A stretch of 64,000 nt of DNA, from NCBI GenBank assembly GCA_949357655.1, contig CASHTG010000014.1, forward strand, positions 124,001-188,000, read 5' to 3'. The notes under the pieces are model-generated. The model was not told the DNA's origin, did not search any database, and worked only from the letters and a program-made list of their open reading frames with translations. Source of the stretch: Parascedosporium putredinis. Its lineage: Eukaryota > Ascomycota > Sordariomycetes > Microascales > Microascaceae. This document shows, one piece after another, positions 11,626 through 23,852 of the stretch (its first letter is position 1; every line of letters begins with the position of its first letter). The translations under genes and the position numbers were made by a program.

Positions 11626-13024
11626 GTCGGCGAGTGTCTTAGTTGCTAGTTGGCCCTTTGAGAGATTGGAGGAATACTATCACTTGCTCGGAGGATCCAA
11701 GATGGCTAGGCGCGGGGTAAATTCTCCGCCACCTCTTTCGTGATCGATCGGGGATGGATGAAGTGGGAGTGGGCACGACAGCCAAATCACGTCAAAAATT
11801 TTGTTAGGGCCACCCAATCCTGCCAAAATCTGACCAGTTAAGAAATTAGGACTAAACAAGACATTCCGCCGATGCCGAAATTCGTTCCAAGTCCGACGAG
11901 ATGATGCCGAACGGGCAGGGCGTAACTCCACTAGTAGCCAACCCAACGCCCTAGCAAGTGTGTTTGTAGATACCGCTACCTCTTCTTTTTTTGAAAAGGT
12001 TATTTCATTTCATTTATCATTTTTATGCCTGTCTAACCGTTCCGTATTTTCTTCATGACGCGTCGGAATCCAGTTTGCCCCTTCTCATCGTTAGTTTGCT
12101 GAGCTTTCCCGAACTGGATTGAACAGATGGCAGTGCTTGCGAGAAATTATATGAGGATTCAATTCCTCCACCGAACCGGATTCAATATTCGTTTTCTTTT
12201 CTCAATAATTCAATCGATTCCAAGTATTGTCCTGTCGCATAGCCCCTCTTGCCCCCGGCAAGGTGTGACAAGGTTGGGAAAGAAAGGGGGCGAACTAGTG
12301 TCGAGCTAGGCCCGCTTCCAAACTAATAGTTCACAACTAATAAAGGTGGGTAGGGTAGTCTCTCAGGAACAGAATGCAGGAACTCCAGCTTGAACAGGCT
12401 GAGGTCAGGAACGAAGAGTGCTTCGGCTGCAATCATCGACTCGTGCTTGAACGTATGGGACGAGGGAGAAGAAGGACTGAAAGATCCGGCATCACAATTC
12501 ACAAGGAAAATAAGAAAAGAAGAAGGGACAGACAGACACCATCGCTGGCGGACAAGACAGTTGAGTGGGATGTGCAGTACCGTATCTTGTGGGTGACCGA
12601 GCTGAATCTCCAATGTAGTTAGGTTAGTTCCCTTTCCGCTCTTCACACCCGGCATATAAAGTGGGCCTCGACCAAGTTACTACGAGGCATAGCGGGACCT
12701 GGCAACGGAGAGCCATCTTGAGATTGATCACTCGGATGCCATTGGATCTTTCAAGCACGTTTCGTTGATTGCGAGCGAGCTAAGCAGGGCTGGCTCACTT
12801 GTCCGTGGGTGCGTTGGAATAATCCCCACCCGTCCTCTACTTACCGCAGGAGATATATCGGTCCCTTATATATCCATCGGAAGGCGTGGGAGTGTCCCAG
12901 TTTGCCAGCTTTTCTCTCTTTTTCTACCCACTCTTCCTCCCCACGCTCCTTTTTTTTCTTCTTTTTCTGTTTCCATTTCGGTGTAACAATCCTTCAACTT
13001 CCACCCCTCTTCTCACTCGTTTCA
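11626..13024. other. Intergenic, divergent promoters
   Basis: Promoter of the M20 gene on the left and of the secreted-protein gene on the right. The right part is CT-rich leader (12,905-13,020). Nothing else recognised. Confidence 0.5.
12867..12875 (+). promoter_or_regulatory. TATA box of the Glu/Thr-repeat protein gene
   Basis: TTATATATC about 155 bp before the ATG at 13025, upstream of a CT-rich leader. Confidence 0.4.
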
Positions 13025-14321
13025 ATGAAGTCGCGGACCCTTGCGCTTCTCGTCGCTGGCCTCTATGGCCTTGAGGTCGCCAGTGCCGGGCATTGCCGGG
13101 CCCGCACGACAACACGTAAGTTGGACATTGTCGGGAAACAAAGGCCCATGAGTCTTGCTGAAGCGTCCAACACCAACTAACTCCTTAATCAGTCTCTTCC
13201 GAGCCATCCCTTGTAACAAGTATCGAGGCCGAGACTGAGACCACCATCCCGAGCTCGATCCCCAGCGTAGACCTCCCCACCGTCTCCGACATTCCATCCA
13301 TTTCAGAAAGCGAGACGGCTGCCCCGACATCCTCGTTCGCCGAAGAAGAAGAAACCGCCTCGTCGATCCCCGATGACACCGAGACCCCGTCTCCCTCGCT
13401 CACGGATCTCCCTACCGATATCCCCACTGACACCGTAACAGTCGCCACGGAGACGGAGACGGAGACAGCGACAGAGACCGACACGGAGAGTGTGACGGAG
13501 AGCGAGGCGGAGACCGCGACGGAGATCGCGACAGAGAGTGCGACGGAGACCGTGACGGAGAGTGCGACGGAGACCGTGACGGAGAGTGCGACGGAGAGTG
13601 AGACCGAGAGCTCGACGGAGAGCGAGACCGAGAGCGCGACGGAGAGTGATACGGAGACCCCGTCCCCTCACTCACGGATGTCCCCACCGATATCCCCACC
13701 GATCCTGTAACGCTGGCCACAGAGACGGAGACCGCGACGGAGACGGCGGAGAGCAGCGGCCCTCCCTCGGCGGCACCGACTGTGCCTGCTAGCTTTAAAC
13801 TCGCCTCGACAAGTGGCCCCACGGCCGGTAAATCACTGCAGACTCGAAACGCGAACGGATTTTACCTCGCCTTCAACACGTCGTATTTACCGGAAGCCTC
13901 TTTCTCCTACGAAGCAGAGACCGGTTACCTTCGCCCTGGCCCGGCCGTCTATACCTGCGCGACGTATTCGGTAGGCCAGACCTTTGCTCTGCTCGCGGCG
14001 TGTACGCCGGGAACCGCCAACTGGCAGATGGTGACTTGCGAGCCGCCCTCCGGCAAGACTCTCCAGTGTAGCGCCCCGGCATGCGACTTCGTGGGGCACA
14101 CGGTTTGGGGCCAGGCCGGCACGGACATGGAGGGCATGTCGTGGACCGAGTATACGCAGGTGTGCGATCCCGATGCCGAGCCCTGGACACACCTTTACAC
14201 CACCACCTACGAGCTCCCCGAGTACGAAGTATGGACTATTGCCCTCGGGCCCGAAAACGCGACCGGCGACGACTCGCTCGTGCCCATTGACCTTGCGGTC
14301 CAGGCAGTGGACAGCTCTTGA
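13025..14321 (+). CDS. Secreted Glu/Thr/Ser-repeat protein with Cys-containing C-terminal domain
   Basis: 406 aa. Exon 1 is 13025-13115 and exon 2 is 13193-14321, around a 77-bp intron (GTAAGT...CTAAC...CAG). The signal peptide is MKSRTLALLVAGLYGLEVAS. An acidic, Thr-rich linker follows, then at about 13,440-13,655 imperfect repeats of TETATE / TESATET units, then a folded C-terminal part with AVYTCATYSVGQ, AACTPGTANWQMVTCEPPSG, LQCSAPACDFVGHTVWGQ and VCDPDAEPW (seven cysteines). Likely cell-wall or extracellular. One base is missing at CCCC 13664-13667: the sequence there repeats the earlier block at about 13,380-13,445 (TPSPSLTDLPTDIPTDTVT), and the copies align only with a fifth C; restored length 407 codons. 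Family not recognised. Confidence 0.8.
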
Positions 14322-15580
14322 GGACGAATATAGAGGGACATGTAAAACAGGCCGATGCGCCGGCGACTGTTTTCGCTTTCTATGGGACCAAGCTGGTGTA
14401 GGCCGTGGATCGCAATTCCGGTCAACGGAACCTACATTTCGTCCTTCCTCGATCGGGGGCTTTAGTTATCTTCAATTCGTGGCTGCTGCTCTTTAGCCAC
14501 GGAACATTTTTTTCTCTCCTTCTTTCCCAAGTAATAATAATAATGAAAACACATTCAAGCTGTTTGAAAGAGAGCTTCCACCCGACGAGTCGGTGATGAC
14601 TAGTCGGAGCATTCACTCCCGCTACACTACCTTACTTTGAAAGGGCCTCGGAACTAAAACGCGCAGGATTCAGGATCTGCTGATCAGCGGGTCCTACCTT
14701 GTCGAGTGGGGGTTCAAACCGCTAATAGCTGCAAAGACCTTCAATTCTTCTTTTCTCTGATTCTTTTCCTCCTATTATAATGAATGAGGTTGTTGTGCGT
14801 GCTGTTCGATCGTGCCCCCGTCAATCGCGCCGTCCCGTCCCGTCTTGGCCAACCACCCTCCCCAAATGTTTTTGGCTTCTGCAAGTAATGTAGGACGTTG
14901 CATGTTGTCTTCCCTTTGAAGCAGAGATGCAAGGAGACCAAGTCCAAGCACCGGGAGAAGCGCCACGTTCGGAGCAGGTCCCGCCCCTCCTCGGCCACTC
15001 TGCTTAAACCGGACGCGCCCACCTCCGACGATAAGCTCGAGAATAGAGTTGTGATGTCTATTTTAACACCAGATGTGAGACGGAGATGACATCGCGGAGG
15101 CGACATAGAGAATCTCTTAGCCCTCGTCGGTATAAGAGACCTCGAGCCAAAAGATGCAGGAGGGTGGTCCTCGACGGGTACCCACCGCCCTCTCGTCCCT
15201 CCTCTCGTCCCTCCTCTCGTCCCTCCCCTCTTCCGCCTTCCTGTCCTATCTTGGGTCGTGTCGTCCCCCTTGATTTTCTTTTCCCACAAAAGGAGACATG
15301 GTTACGACCCACACCTAAATGTGTGCGTGCTGAATTGGGCATCTCGCCAATCACACTCTCGCTCGACACCCGATTTCACCAAAATCTCCGTCTGCAATCC
15401 TTCCACCCTTTAATTTTAAGGTTGGGAGGGATTGACGTCGGGCAGGCACCCATGCCGCTTTGCCGATCCCGATTGTATAAATGCTCTGCTGCCACCACGC
15501 ACGTATCATGGCCTGCCGCCTCCCGCACCAAGCTATAGTACCGGGTCGTGACGTGACTGTCAGTTTTTAAATCGACGACA
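14322..15580. other. Intergenic with a short tandem repeat
   Basis: No gene seen. At about 15,188-15,232 a 12-bp unit CCTCTCGTCCCT is repeated three to four times, probably leader or promoter pyrimidine tract of the next gene. A B-box-like string at about 14,708-14,720 is rejected as a tRNA. Confidence 0.45.
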
Positions 15581-17722
15581 ATGGTGTCTGCCGTTTCCAT
15601 ACCACAGATGGGGTACCAGCGGCCCGCACACTCGCCCCAAATCGAAGAAGACTACGAATACAAGACCAACAACTCCTCGTCCTATGGCGGCGTCTACGTC
15701 TTCGAAAACGACCAGCACGAGGTGTCGAGCGTAGGTATGCTTGGCTTGGAAGATGCTCCCAACGGCAAAGGAACGGCGTCGCAGGCGTCGCGGAGGCGAA
15801 AACGGTGGTATACGCGATGGAATTGGTCCCTAGAAGCGGCAAACTTCGCAGTGAGTCTTGCCGCCTTTATTGGTAAGCATTCGCATCGTGGGGTGGGAGG
15901 TTATTCACGCGTACAAGGCCCCGAGCCTCGTTGCTGATCCCTTTGGCCGCATGCAGGCATCATCGTTTTGCTCTGGCGCTACGACCAACAGACGCCGCCC
16001 GAGTGGCCGCTACAGCTGACTCTCAACACGCTGGTGGCCTTGATGACGACCATCTCGACCGCCGGCATGATGCTGCCACTGTACGAGGCGATTGGCCAGT
16101 GGAAGTGGAACATGTACTGGAACAAGACGCGGCCGCTCCACGACTTCCACGTCCTCGACCTCGCCAGCCGCGGGTTCTGGGGCTCGTGCTCGCTCGTCGC
16201 GCGGTTCCACGTGAAGCATCCCGTCTCCGTAGCCGGCGCGCTGTGCATCCTGAGCGCGCTCACCTACCCCATCACCCAGCAGGTCCTCGACTACCCGAGC
16301 CGGCAGGTGGGCGACGCGGTGGACCGACTCGGCATCACGCGGGCGCAAACATGGGACGAAGCCAACGCCGCCGGCATCACCAAGGCCATCACGGATGGGA
16401 CTTCCTCCTTTGTCGACCATGTCCCGGCCCACATGCTGGCGACGTGTCCTACTTCGAAGTGCACTTTCCCCGGTATAGGTCGCTCGCCGTATGCTCTAGA
16501 TTAGCCGATGTGAGCTCTCGGCTCAGCGTGTCACAATTACCCAACTCCAACGACACCGACTGAACCATCGGGGCCGCCTCGGGCGTGGTCCCCAACGGCA
16601 CAACATCGTACAACGCCTCGCTCCCCAACGGAGTCCACCTCGTCACACCGCTCTCGTACGCTTTCCTCGCCCACGGCGCCGACCGCACGCTCGCCTTTGA
16701 GGGGGACGCCATCAACTACGCCGTCTTGGCGGATTTCTTCATCATCACCAGCGCCGCGGGCAACGTCTCGTACCCGGGATACGACCGGACCCGAGAGGAC
16801 GCGTGGCGGTTTCGGGCCTACGAGCTGCTTCTATACCTGTGCGTCAACGAATACGAGACAGCCATGGAGCAGGGCATCTCTGTGACCAACGTCACGTCGT
16901 CCTCGACCACGCCCGCGTCGGCGGAGATCGCGACGGCTCCTCGACTTAGCTGCCACTTTCCTTATGGAAGCAGCGATAACCAGCTATTCTGCGACGACCC
17001 AGAGGGCCCGGTTCCGAGAACACTGGCATTTGCGAACCCCGCAGCGATTCGGAGGGCGAGGATGATTTCGAATTCGGCACCCCATCCTTCCTGGGCACGT
17101 CGACGAATCTCAACGTCATCATGTACTCTCAGCTCATCTGGAACGGCCTCCAGTCCGACAGCGCCATCGCCACCGCGGGCTCGTCGTTTTACCTACGGGC
17201 TGCCTTGTGGGGTCAGGATGATGCCCTCGATGACGCCGAAACGCAGTTCGAGCGGCTCAATAGCCTGTACGACGGCTTAGCAACGAGCATGTCCAACCAG
17301 TAAGTTTCTGATTCCCACGTCGGCAGCAGAGAACACTAGATGAAGAGTGGACGTGTGCTAACCCCCTTTTCTTCCTTTTCTCCTTGGCTAGTATCCGGTC
17401 GTCTGATGCTTTGCCCATCGCGGGAACCGCCTGGAAGGATGAGACGTTTGTCCAGGTGCGGTGGCCCTGGCTCACTTTTCTAGCGGCCATGATTGCAATG
17501 TCTTTCTTCTTCTTCCTCTTTACCGTCATCACCACGCACAGGCTTCAGGTCCCCGTCCTCAAGGGCTCTGCGATAGGGAGCATGCTCGCCCCGAATCCCG
17601 AGGTGCAGAGCGCCTTGGGGTCGTTGCTGGATCTGGATGACGCCCAACAGAGAGCAAAGTTCGTGAGGGTCCGCTTTGAGGGGGAGAAATTCCACCTGGA
17701 CGACGGCAATAATCAACCATGA
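15581..17722 (+). CDS. DUF3176-family integral membrane protein, frame-disrupted
   Basis: Exons 15581-15872, 15957-17299 and 17392-17722; introns of 84 bp (GTAAGC...GCAG) and 92 bp (GTAAGT...GCTAAC...CTAG). Adding one base at CCCC 16468-16471 and one at CCCC 17037-17040 gives 656 codons in frame. DUF3176 hallmarks: an N-terminal TM segment NFAVSLAAFIGIIVLLW followed by YDQQTPPEWPLQLTLNT, then VALMTTISTAGMMLPLYEA, KWNMYWNKTRPLHDFHVLD, RGFWGS, an extracellular Cys/Asn-glycosylation-rich domain, and a C-terminal TM segment after ETFVQVRWPWL. An additional in-frame TGA at 16561-16563 sits where Trp is expected (NDTD-stop-TIGAASG) and a run-length change cannot explain it; either a base error or a real nonsense mutation. 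Role of the family unknown. Confidence 0.75.
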
Positions 17723-20700
17723 TGAGTGAACAACAGGACCTGGGGTTGTGTTCCATGATCAAGAATGGCCTTTTGTCTGTTTCCTTGCCATCCAATAACA
17801 ACCCGACCCGGAAACGCCGTAATCACTAAAGACCCCAACACAGCCACGCTATACACGGGCTACAGCAGGAGATGTGGTTTCCAACGGGGCTTCCGTGTCT
17901 TGGCGCCGCGGGACGGCAATGCCATAGCACCTTTCATCTAGAACAGCCCCGCGATATACATGGTGGCACCTCGTACGGAGTGGTGGTCATTTCCGCGATA
18001 CAAAGGTTCCCCTTTCGTTTGGCAACTGGCTCATAAGCGCGAGGCTCCATCCGATACTGGGTTGAACTGGGCTATTTCGGGATCCCGGTGGCCGGAAAGC
18101 AATGGATATGTCTGGTAGAGGTAGGCATCCACTATTAGATCTTGGCCAGCATTGTCGCCGTGGAGGTGGTGTCAAAAGGTTTGCCTTTGTCACGACCGGC
18201 GCTTCGTGTACGGAACCACCGGAGCCACTTGATCCTCTCAGAGGGGAGCAAAGGGTATCACCGCTGCGAATATTTTCGTGGGGGTTTGGTTGCCGGAATC
18301 CTGTGACTTTGGGCGTCGTCGTTTGACGCTCGCTATCCTAAACACATGTACACTTTCTCCAACCCTACGCTTCTGAAAGGATATCGCAGACCTACCGAGG
18401 CATTGACGATTGATAAGTGGTGGAGGTTGCGGTGGAGAGGACCAAGCTGGAGGCGCCTCCCTTTGCCTGCGTGGCACTATTACTAACCCTAACCCTACAA
18501 TGTCACATCTTCCGCCGCGAGCTTGAGGATTTCACTAAAGAAGAGACTTTTTCTGTACGAATTTAAGAAGATGTATGTCTAGTGTAATGCGTGATATAGT
18601 ATAAGAGGATCTGGCTTGGTCTAAACGACGAGGAACTCCCTTTAGATTACATTGACCTTTTTATGTTTAGGTGTCGCGTTAGTCGTCGTTTACGAAGCGG
18701 ATAATCTTAGATGAGCATTTTCCCACCGAATCGGAAGCTTCCCTTTCCATGAAGTGTCATCGTGTTTGCGCATCACCTCCCACTCTCCGCGCAAGGGGAC
18801 AAAGGGGCGCAGCGAATGTATGAGCGCTGACATTATCAATGAGGCCACCAGCAGCGGGGGAGGAGACCACGTCCATCCAACTTGCGGCATCAAGAAGACA
18901 TCTTCAATGTTAACAGGTGCAGAGCTGGCTGCGTCAGTGGTGAGGAACAAAGAATCCCAGGCTTTGGGAGAAACCGGGGGCGTTCAAATGACCCATGGGA
19001 CAATTGGGGCAATCTTCAATAACAGCTAGTTAGACAGCTTCAATTTGCCAAGTCTATTCTTGGAAATATTAGATGTTTTTCAAGATCCACTTCTTCAAGT
19101 TCACACTTGCCGGGCTAAAATCACGGGCCGATCGATCACCTCCTGCATCATGTTTTTGATCTCAGGTTGACAACACCGCCTCACACACGCTGATTGTTGG
19201 CGCGCTGAACGTGTTCACAAATGATCAATAATCTCAGGTTTAGAATATTACGCGTATGTGACACAAACGTTCATCCCGCGTGCGTCCAGAGTAAATCGAC
19301 ATTAACTGAGTCCTTCTACCGCTCAGCTTCATTCTTTGCGCTGCTGCAGGCGAATCTGCCGCTTTAGCGACATATGCTCTTCACAGGCAATTTGCAAGTG
19401 GCTCAGTCAAGAAGTAGAAAATGAAAGCACTAATAGAGGTTGTCTACCCGGAGCTGCGCCAGGTGGGGGTCGATTTGTGCCCTAAATCAGGTTTAGCGCG
19501 GGCTTGCCCGAGTTTTGTGCAACGTAGCACCTGAACGCCGCTCGGCGCCGACTCGCTCGTTTGTGTAGGGCCTGGCCGCCTCGGGTCTCGGGAACGAGCC
19601 GTTTCGGGACCGGCCCACGCTCGAGTAGAGCCGTCTCCTCGTCTCCTCTCTCCCTCGGCACCGACCACTCTCCAGATCTTTCCAGATTTCAAGTTGTTTT
19701 CATTGAAGGAAGCGGCGCAGTTCGAGAGCTTTATCGTCGTCCTCGGAAACCCGCCTTGACGGAGAGAAAACGACGCGTGAAATCATAAATCATTGGGCTG
19801 TGTAACAGGTAGCTTCTTCTAAACTTGATCACTAATACAGCGTAAAGCATCCAGGATCCCTCTCTAGTATCTACTTCTTCTAGGCCCAGACGTGAGCAAA
19901 CCTAACACAGACCCCGTCGACAAGGTCAAGAACATTGTGGTGGCATGTTCTGCGGGTTTGCGATGGAAAACGAGGATGAGAATCTCGGCGCAAGTGAGTT
20001 CATCGTAAGAAGAGGGGGCCCCATGCAAGGGACTGATTGCACCCCGTCTACTAGAAAATCTGCCTTGCACGTTTTATCTACTCGCAGCTAAATAAAGGCC
20101 CCCGAATTGTGGGGAGCATCTTGCATCAGCAACGCGGCAGAGATGCTTGGCAAACACCTAAGCGTCCACGTTGCGGACATGTAATCAACGAAAGCAAGGC
20201 ATTGAACATCTTGCGCCCTCGAGCATGGATTCTAGTAATATCCTAACGACCTTCAAAAGATCCCTCGTTGCGAAATGCGGCCGCCGTCGATAGCATGGTG
20301 ATAAAAATAGGTGATGATAGTAGCCCTAGATATTATATCTAGATCTATCGAGCCATCATCGGTGCGGTAGAATATGGGCCAGCATTGGAAACATCTGGGG
20401 ATCCACTTCAATTCCAACTGCGGCGTAGCTCCATTGGCAGCTCCGCCATGACATGAATACGCTAAGGGGAACTATGACTTGAGTCCGGTTCCGAGTTTAG
20501 AGGAGCAGAGCGGGAGGTTGTAGATTGTTGGAGGATGAACATTCATCTATTGTCTGACGACGACGAACGGCTGTGCGATCCCAAGGTTCATCATCACTTA
20601 CATGTGGAAAAGGATGACCATGAGCGTACGAGAAAGGCCGTATGGACTCGATCTATTCGGCAACATGCCGTCTCAGCAATATGTAGACTGCAGCTTGATC

Positions 20701-20928
20701 CTTCGGCTCACGATCCATCTTGCGTTTATGAAGAGCCCCTACGTAAGTTGCTTGGTCTAGGACGAGACGGACATCGCGATCAAGGACGATGAGGGAAGAG
20801 TTGACCGCTGCCCTCCGAGCATAAAAGGGAGCTATGCCTGCCTTGTTTTCTCCCTTGGTTTCTCATCTCCCATCCCATCATCACCTCTTCTCCTCTTCTT
20901 TCAGCTACCTGCTGCATTCTTTTCCACA
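17723..20928. other. 3.2-kb gene-poor region
   Basis: No gene I can support. At about 18,484-18,500 lies ACTAACCCTAACCCTAC, two CCCTAA telomere-type hexamers. Short frames (for example 20,535-20,792) show no family motif and no codon bias. Confidence 0.45.
20821..20828 (+). promoter_or_regulatory. TATA box of the Cys-rich secreted protein gene
   Basis: ATAAAAGG about 108 bp before the ATG at 20929, followed by a CT-rich leader. Confidence 0.45.
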
Positions 20929-21459
20929 ATGAATATCAAGACCTTCATCATTTCCTTCCTCGCCGGCGCCCAGGCTGCCACAGTCGCTCGCGATGGGTCA
21001 TCCATCACCGAGGCGGAGGCTGCTAGCGTTGCCGCAGGTGACTTCCGCACCATGGCCGTCAAAACCTGGCCTGACCGTCCGGATTCGGCAACGCTGATGC
21101 CCTGCGTCAGTGTATCAACGACCTGAGGGCCAACCGTAAGTAGCATTCTGTCCTCGTCCGCGCTATGGCGCTCTCCCTTCTTCGCTAGGCGTGCAATGCT
21201 CACTACGACGTCGTGAACAGCCCGCTGGGACAACTGGAACTGCGCTGGAAGATACTTTCAAATTGGCGGCGCCAGCTGGAATTCGCCCGCCGATTGCATT
21301 GGCGGTTGCACTCCGTTCCTCCTTGGCGCGGCCGAGATGGGCCTCCACTGGGCCAAGTGCGATCAGGATGCCGGGATCTCGGCGCGCTGCTGGGTTGGGT
21401 GGTGCCCTATTGGCCAGCATACGTGCGGCAACAGCGACGGTTCGTGCTGCAACGACTAA
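20929..21459 (+). CDS. Small Cys-rich secreted protein (effector-like)
   Basis: About 159 aa. The signal peptide is MNIKTFIISFLAGAQA. Exon 1 is 20929-21135 and exon 2 is 21189-21459, with a 53-bp intron (GTAAGT...GCTAG). A missing base at GG 21087-21088 joins TWPDRPDS to GNADALRQCINDLRAN. A second at CCC 21221-21223 leads into RWDNWNCAGRYFQIGG, and the total becomes 160 codons. The reading of the first ~10 codons of exon 2 is uncertain, because another frame (ACNAHYDVVN) looks more protein-like. The C-terminal half carries nine cysteines: NC, DCIGGC, KC, RC, WC, HTC and the final SCCND. Size, signal peptide and cysteine density suggest an extracellular, disulfide-stabilised protein. No family recognised. 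Confidence 0.7.
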
Positions 21460-22463
21460 GGCGCGCGCCATATCGCCGGGCAGGCAGTCTACACGATGGC
21501 TTGACGGGAAGTTGGGCATATTCAATAGCAATTCACCGAGTCGCCGTCTCTTGACTCTACGGTGGACCTGACTTCTGCGAAGAACACAATCCTGCGAGAC
21601 ACTTGTGAGCTTGGAATACAATGAGGGAGGGGTAGGAAAGCAGGGCAATCTCGACGGGAACCAATGCTTCTTCAATTGACAAATTTGCTGCCGTATTTTC
21701 TGGATTGTAGTTTGGAGTGAACTGTCGCACGATTTTCTCTTTCTTTTCTTTTTCTTGCACACGTGGTGAACCCTGCGGTAAATGAAGGATCGATATCTAC
21801 ACCTAGGGATCAATATCCTTATCGCGCTTGGCAGACAAGAAGCCTGTGCCGCACGAAGCAAAGAATTCCCAGCGCAGTGGAAGGACTCGAGGACGTCCCC
21901 CGTTTGGTAGGGTTCGCGAAACGAGAAATCAGGCATGAACGGCGTCTGGAACTCGCTTGCGCTTGGCTCGGCTTTGACAGAAAACGAGGCAGTTCAGTTG
22001 TGGATCGCGGACCGCAGGACTCAACCATTCCCAATCTGGGGGTCGATACTACCGTTGTTGCATGAAAAGCGCCCAGAATTTCACGCTTATTGGTTCTATT
22101 CCCATAAGCCTCACTCCTGCGGCTTGGTCCCCTGCCATATTTCTTTTTGCTGGAGATTTGGGCGGTCCGTTGTACCCCTCTGCACGGTTCTGGAGCGCGC
22201 TCCGCCACGATGAAATTGATCGCCAGACATTTCGTCTCATTTCCGCTGACAGGGGCTCGAGAAACCGTGTCAGCCCAGTAGGGCATTCAAAATTCGCCTT
22301 GGCCCCCTTCTTCCATCTCCTTCCTCGGCTCTTCCCGTTTCTCTCCGTGCTTGTTCGAGAGAGATTCATTCTGCCCCTCCCCGATTCGCGAAAGAGGATG
22401 CCTTCCTCGTCTCCCTAATCTATCGACTACATCTCTGGCTGTCCATCATCTCGGATTGAAGAG
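21460..22463. other. Intergenic, no gene seen
   Basis: Promoter and CT-rich leader of the next gene in the last ~150 bp; nothing else supported. Confidence 0.5.
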
Positions 22464-23375
22464 ATGGATGGGTTGCAAGTAGCCCAGACGGGAGAGCATC
22501 TGCCCGAAGCACTCCCGCAGGTCGCTTGGGAAGGCAAATATGATCCGAACCAAGGCTACATAACCTACGCGACTCCGTCTCCAGTCTACTCCGACACCCC
22601 CGACAACCCCAAGAAGATTTTGGGCTTACGGCGGTCTACCTTTATCGTTGTCGTCATTCTCATCATTGCCGTCATTGGCGGCGCGGTCGGCGGCGGCGTT
22701 GGGGGCTCCATCGCAGTCAAAAAGGCATACGAGTACGTATTTGACCCGATACACCCGCGCGGCTCTTTAATTTTCTTTCTCCCCACTCCTAAGAAAGATC
22801 ATGGCAGCCGGACGAAGCTAACATGTCTTACAGACGCGGCCTTGCAGATGCACAACTATCCAACGACGTAAATGGGGGTGGGTCGACGGGAGAGGGATCC
22901 ACCGGCGGAGATAGCAACGGAGAGGACGAGCCGAACGCCACGACCAAGTCCCCAACGCCAGCGAGACATCGTCGACGTCGGCCCCGTCGGCAACGGGCTT
23001 CATCGCGCCCCCGCCACCGACGGCAGCCTCCAACTGGACTGCCCGAATCTCGACTCCGCGCAGCTGGCGATCAATACCAAATCGAAGCAATACAGGTTCA
23101 ACTTGCGGTGCGGCATCGATAACCCGAGCCCGGCCGGCGGCAAGGACATCACTGTCCTCATCGCCTACACGTTGCAGGATTGCTTGAGGTCGTGCGCGGC
23201 CCTCAACGACCAGGCCGAGGATCTCGGCGTATCCTGCGTCGGGGTACAGTTTAATGCAGACCTTGGTGTGTGGCTGCAGCGCGAGGGCGGAAACTGTTGG
23301 TTAAAGCGAGAGATTACCGGCGCCCTTAGCACCGGTGGGAATAATCATGTGTCTGGAACTTTGAGCACCGAGTGA
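22464..23375 (+). CDS. Single-pass membrane protein with extracellular Cys domain
   Basis: 270 aa after two corrections. Exons 22464-22732 and 22834-23375; the 101-bp intron has GTACGT...AGCTAAC...TACAG. Residues 1-56 are polar and cytosolic-looking (YDPNQGYITYATPSPVYSD). They are followed by a TM helix STFIVVVILIIAVIGGAVGG near 57-85, a Gly/Ser/Asn linker, then an ectodomain beginning LQLDCPNLDSAQL with NLRCG, DCLRSCAAL, SCVGVQFN and GNCWLKRE. The layout and the LQDCLRSCA...C...NCWLK spacing resemble fungal PAN/apple or WSC-like surface proteins, probably adhesive or sensing. One base is missing at CCCC 22950-22953 and one at CCCCC 23008-23012; restored length 271 codons. Confidence 0.8.
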
Positions 23376-23852
23376 GGCTGTTTCGCCGCCATCATCCATT
23401 CGTCCGATTCCAGGTTGATCCATGTTGCCCAGACTGGCGGAAATAATACATGGAGGAGGATACACCCGGCCCAACGTGTGCTGGGCGTGTAGGAGTACGT
23501 TGGTAAACCGCATTGTTTTTCTTTGTTCTTGTTTGGGCTTGCACAGCCGCGGAAGGCGGATAGAGGAGCAAGGTACTCGGGAGGCCACTGCCCCGCCGCA
23601 CCATCATGTTGTGGAAGACTTGGAAGGTGTGGTGCCGACTCTGCTTCGTTGGCTTTTGAGGGATTACTTCTGGGCGTCTGGAGAGACGTCGTATCTCGCT
23701 TTACAACTAAAGCTTTGCCCTCGACATGGAAAAAGTCACCTTGAGAAGGACATGGAATCGTCCCCGAAACAACCCAAAAATGGGTAAAGCACTTTGCATA
23801 GCGAACCTTTTTTTTATTCAGATTCCCATCGAAATACATAACAAGCATCTTT
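23376..23852. other. Convergent 3' region, no gene seen
   Basis: Between convergent genes; no feature recognised. Confidence 0.5.

Noticed and set aside
14650..14730. tRNA-like B box GGGTTCAAACC
   Set aside because: The T stem does not pair and no A box or acceptor stem is present.
18484..18500. Telomere end or internal telomere
   Set aside because: Only two CCCTAA units; too short to mean more than chance or an old repair scar.
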